Shown here: positions 57,481-64,000 of the stretch, piece by piece
Numbering within the stretch: position 1 is the stretch's first letter
Layout of the letters: each line of letters opens with the position of its first letter
Assembly (NCBI GenBank): GCA_015680685.1
Contig: MNCI01014642.1
Location: 1 to 64,000 of the forward strand
Direction: 5' to 3'
Source of the DNA: Gnetum montanum
Lineage: Eukaryota; Streptophyta; Gnetopsida; Gnetales; Gnetaceae
Length of the DNA stretch: 64,000 nt
Made by a program: the position numbers and the translations under genes
Notes under the pieces: model-generated
What the model was told of the DNA's origin: nothing
What the model saw: only the letters and a program-made list of their open reading frames with translations
The model's database searches: none

Positions 57481-58105
57481 AAATGGTTGGATCGTAGATA
57501 AGGGAGCCTTCAACCACATGACTAGTTCATTAGAAGCATTTTGTATATATGATGAATATGAGAATAAAATTAGAATCAGAATGGCTGATGATTCGTTGAG
57601 CTCAGCTATAGGCTATGGAGATGTAAAATTGCATGGGTTCATTTTAAAATTTATGCTTTATGTTTCAAATTTAAAATGGAATTTTCTCTTGATTAGCAAG
57701 ATGAAAAAATACTTGAATTATGTTGTGATCTTTTTTCCTTCTCATTGTAAGTTTCAAGATCTATCATCAAGGAGGACAATTGGCAATGCTGAGGAGTGAC
57801 ATGGCCTTTATTATCTCATTAGTACTAGTTCTCCATCAAAGTTTGAATCCCCTACAACATCATTTATCTCTTCTAAGTCTATTCTTGAGTTTGAGGTAAT
57901 GATTTGGCACAAAAGACTAGGACACCAAAATTTTACATATTTGAAACATTTGTGTCCCCGTATGTTTACTAATAAAGATCCTTTATCTTTCAAGTGTGAT
58001 AATTGTATTTATGCAAAACAAATTCAAAAATCTCATCCTCCTCATCCTTATAAACCTTATATTCTATTTCATCTTGTTCACAGTGATGTGTGGGGTCCTT
58101 CATGA
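57481..58105 (+). pseudogene. Protease and GAG-pre-integrase domain of the copia element
   Basis: WIVDKGAFNHMTSS is the copia protease site with DKGA in place of D-S/T-G-A. It continues through IRMADDSLSSAIGYGDVKL and LYVSNLKWNFLLISKM. The pre-integrase zinc domain follows at 57899: IWHKRLGHQNFTYLKHL and CDNCIYAKQIQ, an H-H-C-C arrangement, ending at HLVHSDVWGPS. Confidence 0.75.
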
Positions 58106-58720
58106 GTACCAAAAATAACTTGGGAATGTTGGTTTGTAAATTTCATAGATGATCACACTCATGTATGTTGGGTGTACCTAATGAGAGATAAATCTAAAGT
58201 TAGCTCACTATTCTAAGAATTCCATAAGCTCATTACAAATGTTTTCCAATCGTCAATTCATATTCTTCATTTAGATAATGACAAAGAATATTTTTCTCAG
58301 GAGCTTAAAGCATATTTAAGTGAGCATGGAATCTTTCAACAAAGTTCTTGTGCATATACAACCTAGAAAAATGGGGTTGCAAAAAAAGAAAAAAAGAATA
58401 TACATCTTCTAGAGGTAGCTCAATCAATTATGTTTACTAGCTATGTTTCTCAATCTTTCTAGGATGAAGTTGTTCTCACCTCTTCATATCTTATTAATCA
58501 AGTATCATCTAAAAATTTTCAATACCAAAATCCACTAACTTTTCTGTTATTAGCCTTTCCTTCTACATGAATTCTCAACACTCTTCCACCTTGTGTCTTT
58601 GGATGTGTCATATATGTACATAATGATCAACCAAATCATGGGAAACTTGATCCAAAATCTCTCAAGTATGTATTCTTAGGGTATTCTCCTACATGGAAAG
58701 GGTATAAATGATACTACCCT
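58085..58720 (+). pseudogene. Integrase of the copia element
   Basis: HSDVWGPS holds the first catalytic Asp. Downstream, read across frames, are FVNFIDDHTHVCWVYLMRDK, ILHLDNDKEYFSQE (second Asp) and the typical GVAKKEKKNIHLLE region with the Glu, then the copia C-terminal block LPPCVFGCVIYVHNDQPNHG. Many stops are present. Confidence 0.7.
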
Positions 58721-59165
58721 CCTTTAAAATCTGTTTTTGTATCATGTGATGTCACATTTCTCAAACACCAACTCTCTTACCCCAATGTTACTCTTTACAA
58801 GGAGAATCAACCTACAAAAGAGCAACACTGGGATTCAATCATATCCCTACCTATTGCTATGCTCGAATTCTCATCAGAAAATCATGTCACACCACATGTC
58901 AAATCAGTCTAAGAGTTAGATTCAAATATAGTTGGAGAATCATAGCCAAAACCATTTGTGAGATATTCTAGATGGCCAAAAGCTCCTCAACAAAACCAAG
59001 AGCCCAAATCAATGATAGACCCAAGTGATGGAGGTTTACAAGAGTAGTTTCAGGTGGTGAATGATATTGAAGAGATTGATGACTTGGATATTCCAATTGT
59101 GATTAGAAAAGGGGTAAGGTCATGTGTAAAATACCCCATTTCTAATACTCCAAGTTATCATGTAA

Positions 59166-59930
59166 TTATAGGGCATTTCTTTCAAAGGTTGATGAGACAC
59201 AAGTTTTGAGGGATATCTTTGAGGCTTTGGAAGATTTCAAATGAAAGGAAGCTGTGATGGAGGAAATGAAGGCTTTCAAAGATAATGAAACATGGGAAAT
59301 ACTCCACCTACTTGAAAGGAAGAAACTTTTGGGGAGTAAACAGATGTTTATTATCAAGTATGGTCTTGATGGCAACATTGAAAGATACAAGGCCAAACTT
59401 GTGGCATAAGGGCTCACACAAACGTATGGGATAGACTATGAAAAAACATTTTCTCCTATGGAAAAACTCAATTCTATTAGGGTTTTATTATCTTTACCTA
59501 CAAATCTGGAATGGGGGTTACATCATCTTGACGTCAAAAATACCTTCCTACATGGTACATTGGAAGAAGAAGTTTACATGAGGATACCACCTGGGTATGA
59601 ATCTCAAGAAGGTACAAGTAGAGTATGTAGATTAAAGAAGTTTCTCTATAGACTCAAACAATCTCCCCAAGCCTAGTTTACTTGATTTAGTGGTGTGATG
59701 AAGCAACTTGGATATGAGCAAGGACAAGCTGATCATACTTTATTTGTTAAAAAAGGGAAGCATGGTAAAAGATTAATCGTTATTATTTATGTCAATGATA
59801 TAGTGATTACAAGAGATGATGATCATGAGATTGAAGATCTCAAAAGGAAGGCCCAAGTAGAGTTTAGAGTCAAAGATCTTGGTCCCTTGAAGTAAATTTT
59901 GAAAATGAAAATTTCTAGAAGCAAGAAAGG
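59166..59930 (+). pseudogene. Reverse transcriptase of the copia element
   Basis: KEAVMEEMKAFKDNETWEI, KYGLDGNIERYKAKLVA, TYGIDYEKTFSPM, HLDVKNTFLHGTLEEEVYM and VCRLKKFLYRLKQSPQA are the standard copia RT steps. The catalytic box reads IYVNDIVITRDD where YVDD is usual, so one Asp is Asn. Stops lie at 59409, 59675 and 59894. Confidence 0.8.
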
Positions 59931-60229
59931 GATTTTCATCTTCCAAAGGAAATATATCATTGATTTTCTCAAAGAGATTGGAAAGATGGGGTGTAGACCA
60001 ACAAGGACTCCATTAAAATGAAACTAGAAATAGAAGACTCTTGAAGAAGATCTTCCTATAAATCAAGAAATCTATCAATGCCTAGTTGGTAAACTCATCT
60101 ATTTGTCTCTCACTAGGCTAGATATTGCTTTTAGCGTAAATATTGTTAGCTAGTTCATGCATGCTCCTACAAAGAGTCACCAAAATGCTATAAATTAGAT
60201 TCTAAGGGATGCCTAGGAAAGGGACTATT

Positions 60230-60710
60230 GTTTAAGAAGTGTAGTAAACAGGACATTGTTGGTTTTGTTGATGTAGATTGGGCCAAAGCCATTGAAGATA
60301 GCAAGTATACTACAAGGTGTTGTACCAAGGTTTGGGGAAACATAGTGAGGTGGAGAAGCAATAGCATGTAGTAATGCAAAAGTTCAATATAGAGATATAG
60401 CACAAGAAGTCTGTAAACTCATTTGGCTAAAAAGGTTGATGGAAGATCTAAAGATATCCCAAAGTGGTCTGATGAGGTTGTTTAGCAATACTAAGTCTAT
60501 CATCAGTATCGTCCAAAATCCAATCTAGCATGATCATATAAAGCATGTAAAAATTGATAGGAATTTTATAAAAAAAAATTTGACAATGGAGCAATTACTC
60601 TATCTTACATTTCTACCAAGATGCAAGAAGCTAATATTCTCATGAAGGCCTTATGTAGACCAAGCCTTCATTTTTTTGTTAGCAAGCTAGGAATGTTAGA
60701 TATTTATTCA
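60230..60710 (+). pseudogene. RNase H of the copia element
   Basis: DIVGFVDVDWAKAIEDSKYT matches the copia RNase H start (Y-x-D-A-D-W-A type). Later blocks are EVCKLIWLKRLMEDLKI and HVKIDRNFI. Frame slips and stops show decay. Confidence 0.65.
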
Positions 60711-60726
60711 CTAACTTGAGGGAGAG

Positions 60727-61061
60727 TCTTAGAAAATCAAAATAAAGCCCAATCAACTTACTAAAATTAGTAGATTTTCTAAATTAAGTATGGCATGATT
60801 TAGTGAATCAACTTACCAAAATTAGTTGATTCTCTAAACCAAGTAGGATCTGATTTTGTGGATTAACTTACCAAAATTAGTTGATTCTTAGAATCAATTT
60901 CTGCCATCAATATTTGTTGATTATTTTTCAAATTTCTTGTTCTTTATTTAACAAATTTTCTATTGTAATTCTTTCCTATAAATTATTGTAATTGCTGATT
61001 CAAGATTAATGAGAAGTAAGAGAATTATTTTTTAAATTTTTTCTTCTCCCCTTCTTATTCA
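60727..61061 (+). repeat. LTR 2 of the copia array
   Basis: It starts TCTTAG (TG changed to TC), ends CTTATTCA and is slightly longer than LTR 1 through an extra copy of the ATCAACTTACCAAAATTAG phrase. It is followed by a primer-site remnant and gag start, so it also served as the left LTR of the next unit. Confidence 0.8.
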
Positions 61062-61253
61062 TGATATCAAAGTTGGTTCTTTCACCAGTGTGAAAACCTA
61101 ATTAGCAAACTAGAATGGTGAGTAGGGCATCCAAATTCTTTATAATGGAATCCTCCTTGATTTTGACTATCTTAACTCCACCCTTATCCCATTCCTCCTC
61201 TCAAATCAAAAATCATTCTATTCAAATTATCTATTTACCAGCTTGAGGAGGAG
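61062..61253 (+). mobile_element. Internally deleted copia unit between LTR 2 and LTR 3
   Basis: After LTR 2 comes a primer-site remnant (TGATATCAAAGTTGG) and the first 40 or so gag codons from ATG 61114 (MVSRASKFFIMESSL). At about 61230 this jumps directly to the purine tract CTTGAGGAGGAG before LTR 3. Everything else is deleted. Confidence 0.75.
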
Positions 61254-61332
61254 TGTTAGAACCTCGAAATAAATCTTGATCAACTTACCAAAATTAGTTG
61301 ATTCTCTAAATCAATTAGAGCCTAATGTTGTG
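61254..61332 (+). repeat. LTR 3 of the copia array, split by a gypsy insertion
   Basis: It starts TGTTAGAACCTCGAAATAAA and matches LTR 1 up to the insertion point of the element at 61333. The remainder should lie beyond the right edge of the window. Confidence 0.75.
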
Positions 61333-62438
61333 TGATGAATCATGGTTTGTCAGGTGCTAATATCGAACCCTTGTTAACCAGGTGTTGATATTGGACCCCT
61401 TTTATTGGATCCCTATTATTGAACCCCTAATATCTGATGAGTCTATATATTAGACCCCTATTATCGAACACTCGATATCATACCTACGATATTGCATACA
61501 CGATATTGTGGTCTGACAAGAGATATTGCATACACAATATCACGGTTCTTGTGTGAGCCTATAAATACATAATGGGGTGCACAAGAAAGTAAAGAAGTTA
61601 GTTTAGTGTTAGAGTGGAGTCTTTCTGTCATTTTTTCCTCTTAACCCTTTTTCCCCAATGCATGTCCATAGTGTGATAATTGTAATTGTATGACATCTTT
61701 ATTTGAGTGTGATGTACTTGGACATGCACATGACTAGAAATAAAGATTGAGATTACTTGATCATTCTAGCATTCACTTAGTTTAATTATTTAATTGTTAT
61801 TATTATTTATTGCTTTTTTAGTTAATATATCTTCACCCTAAACTCCTTAAACACGGAATGAGTATGACTCAATCACGAGCATTTAAGTGTGACTACTTGG
61901 CAACCTAGTAGCATACCTAGGATCTACGCTTGGCAATCCTAGTAGTAGTTGTGCACAAGATTGAAGATGTGTATAGATGATTAAAGGATAGATGCTCATC
62001 TCACTTAGGCTAGCTTAGAACCTTTTCACCCTTCCTCTCTTAGGTTAAACAAAGTTACTTTCCATTGCCTCTAGGAGTAGCACTAGTTTAGGACCATATC
62101 ATACACCTCACTTTGGACTAAACNTAGATGATTAAAGGATAGATGCTCATCTCACTTAGGCTAGCTTAGAACCTTTTCACCCTTCCTCTCTTAGGTTAAA
62201 CAAAGTTACTTTCCATTGCCTCTAGGAGTAGCACTAGTTTAGGACCATATCATACACCTCACTTTGGACTAAACCATATGTGACAAAGAAAATACTAGTC
62301 TAGGTGGGAAGATAGTGAATTGAAATCAACGAGTAACTATCTAGATAGCACAACTAGCCCGTCATAGAGTTCGACTAGATCATGTGTGAAATGCTCGTAT
62401 TCGTATGGTTGAGTGTAGGGGTACCTCGCCACTCATCA
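61333..62438 (+). repeat. 5' LTR of the second Athila-like element
   Basis: It starts TGATGAATCATGG and ends CGCCACTCATCA. It carries GATATTGCATACACGATAT-type palindromes at 61485-61555. Without the 150-base duplication at its right end it measures about 956 bp, in line with 948-996 bp for the other element. Confidence 0.8.
61974..62272. repeat. 149-bp exact tandem copy around an N, probable assembly artefact
   Basis: 61974-62122 and 62124-62272 are identical as far as I can read, separated only by the N at 62123. Everything around is diverged, and the LTR length becomes normal if one copy is removed. Confidence 0.8.
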
Positions 62439-62439
62439 T

Positions 62440-62457
62440 TGGCACTATTGCCAAGGA
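62440..62457 (+). promoter_or_regulatory. Primer-binding site of the second Athila-like element
   Basis: TGGCACTATTGCCAAGGA is a decayed form of the tRNA-Asp site TGGCGCCGTTGCCGGGGA. Confidence 0.65.
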
Positions 62458-62591
62458 TGGTGCTAGATATATAGATCAGTTACATCATATAATATCACTA
62501 TAACAAATTATTAACAATATATATTTTGGGAAAAAATAATATAATAAATAATAATAATAATTGCAATTAAATCACACACAAATTCACAACC

Positions 62592-63900
62592 ATGTCTCTC
62601 TCACAAGACTTTGACAATGCAACAACTAGTGAGGCAATTCATTGGAGAACGAACAAATTATATGATGATGAAGATAAAGTTTGGAGTACCCAATCTAATG
62701 TAGGGGTCTCCTATGAGCATAAACACAAAAAACATCATCCCAACTCATAAATTCATAACATACCTAGTGACGATGAACCCCTACTGGCCACTGCAAGCCT
62801 AACAAAAATACAAGAGGCTATTCGAATATCACGCAAGTATCATAAGGAAAGCCGTCTACCTAGGCTTGACTTAAACAAATTTTCTAAGTTTTTAGGAGGC
62901 TATGATATATATTTTCAACAACATTTGTGAGCCTTCTACAATGCTTGTGCATGGAACAACATTGATAATGGATAGAAAAAACTTAAGCTCTTTCCTATGA
63001 CACTCGTTGTCCATGCAAAAGTATGGTATAGGTCCCTAAAACCAAGATCAATTTGATGTTGGCCAACAATGGTAGAACTATTTAATGAAAGATATTAAAC
63101 CTATGTGAGAGCATCAACCTTGAGGAGACAAATCCAAGAGTGGAAACAAGCACAACATGAACCCTTGGACATGGCCCTAGAAAGATATTATGCACTGTTA
63201 AACAACTGCCTAGGCCATGGGTTCTCTGAGGAAAGGATAATATATCACATCATAGATGGGCTTTGTAATGAAACAAAGGAAACCTTATGGATGTATGCCT
63301 GTGGTCAACTATATAAGCTACAAACCCATCAATTCCAAGAGCTTATCAAGTAGGTAGCCAAAGAAGAAGAAGAAATGGCTAAATGGGAGAATGTTGAAAA
63401 ATCTCAACAAGCCCAAAAATCAATAAGGGCCCATGATTATGAAGAGGAGAAATCAACTTACTATAAGGAGGACTACAATCATTAGAAGAATTTGAGGCAA
63501 GCATCAATAGGATGATGGAATGGATACATGAAAAATGTAGAGAATATGCCAACATTATTAGAAATAGAGTTATGATAACCTAAGAAATAGGACAAAACAC
63601 ATTTAGACAATCAAAAAGAAGGGTTGAAGAGAATAACAACTTAACTGCCAATAATACGTATCAATGCAACATTTTCCTATACGATCACCCCAAGGGCTAG
63701 TGTCCAATCTTGTCACAATTGTAGGAGTATTGGGGAAGAGTGTTACATCTAGAGTTCATATAAAGATATTGTGTTTGATCATAGTGGCAACAGTCCCAAT
63801 CGTGGGGGAGGCCATCCCCAAACTGGCCACACCCTTTATACCATCCGAACCTAAGTGCTTATCAAGTTCAACATCATGTTTACCCAACTAGGTCAACATC
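62592..63900 (+). pseudogene. Gag of the second Athila-like element
   Basis: A start at ATG 62592 (MSLSQDFDNATTSEAIHW) is likely. The Gag core is read across stops at 62870-63090 (LNKFSKFLGGYD, VWYRSLKP, MVELFNERY) and is open at 63105-63353 (ASTLRRQIQEWKQAQHEPLD, HGFSEERIIYHIIDGL). The Lys/Glu-rich part follows to about 63500. The other element of this family carries the same blocks on the minus strand near 15100. It would package element RNA. Confidence 0.7.
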
Positions 63901-64000
63901 TTCTATCTTACCATATTATTATTATTCTTCTTAATACTATCAACTTGTATCCTCTCCAATAGGACCACCACCTCATGTACATTACACTTCTCCTTAATTT

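Larger units (their letters stand above)
56045..61061 (+). mobile_element. Ty1/copia retrotransposon, complete but decayed
   Basis: LTRs at 56045-56349 and 60727-61061 flank a Met-type primer site, gag, protease, integrase, RT and RNase H, in the copia order with integrase before RT. A purine tract (CTTGAGGGAGAG) precedes the 3' LTR. A further deleted unit and a third LTR follow at once, so this is part of a tandem LTR arrangement. All frames have stops. Confidence 0.85.
61333..64000 (+). mobile_element. Second Athila-like gypsy element, 5' part only
   Basis: The LTR (61333-62438) is the reverse complement family of 7390-8385, and the primer site and gag match the element at 7390-17559. It inserted into LTR 3 of the copia array. 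Protease, pol and the 3' LTR lie beyond the window. Confidence 0.8.

Overview
This 64 kb window is plant nuclear DNA made almost entirely of old transposable elements and gene debris. I see no intact host gene. Several signs point to a land plant: Ty3/gypsy elements of Tat/Ogre-like and Athila-like type, a plant-type Mutator transposase remnant, and broken fragments resembling plant VPS50/syndetin, ELMO-domain and xanthine dehydrogenase-type genes. The age and density of the retroelements suggest a large, repeat-rich genome, possibly a gymnosperm, but nothing here fixes the species.

Layout, left to right. 1-1834: 3' part of a LINE (+). 3781-4780: MULE transposase remnant (-). 4802-5670: syndetin and ELMO fragments (+). 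7390-17559: a complete but decayed Athila-like gypsy element (-) with about 1 kb LTRs and a tRNA-Asp-type primer site. 17560-21515: AT-rich sequence with degenerate direct repeats, then a minisatellite-like array. 21516-40365: an 18.85 kb Tat/Ogre-like gypsy element (+), inserted in that array and bounded by the 5-bp duplication AAGGT. 40983-46000: LTR remnants in both orientations. 46351-50128: remnant of another gypsy element (+). 50129-51230: second copy of the gene carried antisense by the giant element. 53160-54200: coiled-coil pseudogene. 55080-55812: XDH/aldehyde oxidase-like fragment with introns. 56045-61332: a Ty1/copia element with three LTRs in a row. 61333-64000: 5' end of another Athila-like element (+), cut by the window edge.

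The 18.85 kb element is the centre of interest. Its sense strand carries gag, protease, reverse transcriptase, RNase H, a second (archaeal-type) RNase H and integrase. Between protease and reverse transcriptase, on the opposite strand, lies a transcription unit with its own TATA box (34063-34072) and at least eight exons joined by canonical introns whose phases agree wherever I could count them. The predicted protein joins an FCP1/NIF-like HAD domain lacking its usual aspartates, a domain I do not recognise with certainty (it resembles retroelement-carried plant transposon-protein domains), a coiled coil and a Gly/Asp-rich tail. The reading frame is now broken. Because the gene is antisense, its introns would survive in the element's genomic RNA. 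A CpG-rich palindrome, GCGTATACGC, is scattered many times over the LTRs, the leader and the 5' part of the antisense gene. Short tandem repeats sharing TTAAACT separate the coding blocks.

All coordinates, splice sites and domain calls were read by eye. Homology statements rest on remembered family patterns, not searches.
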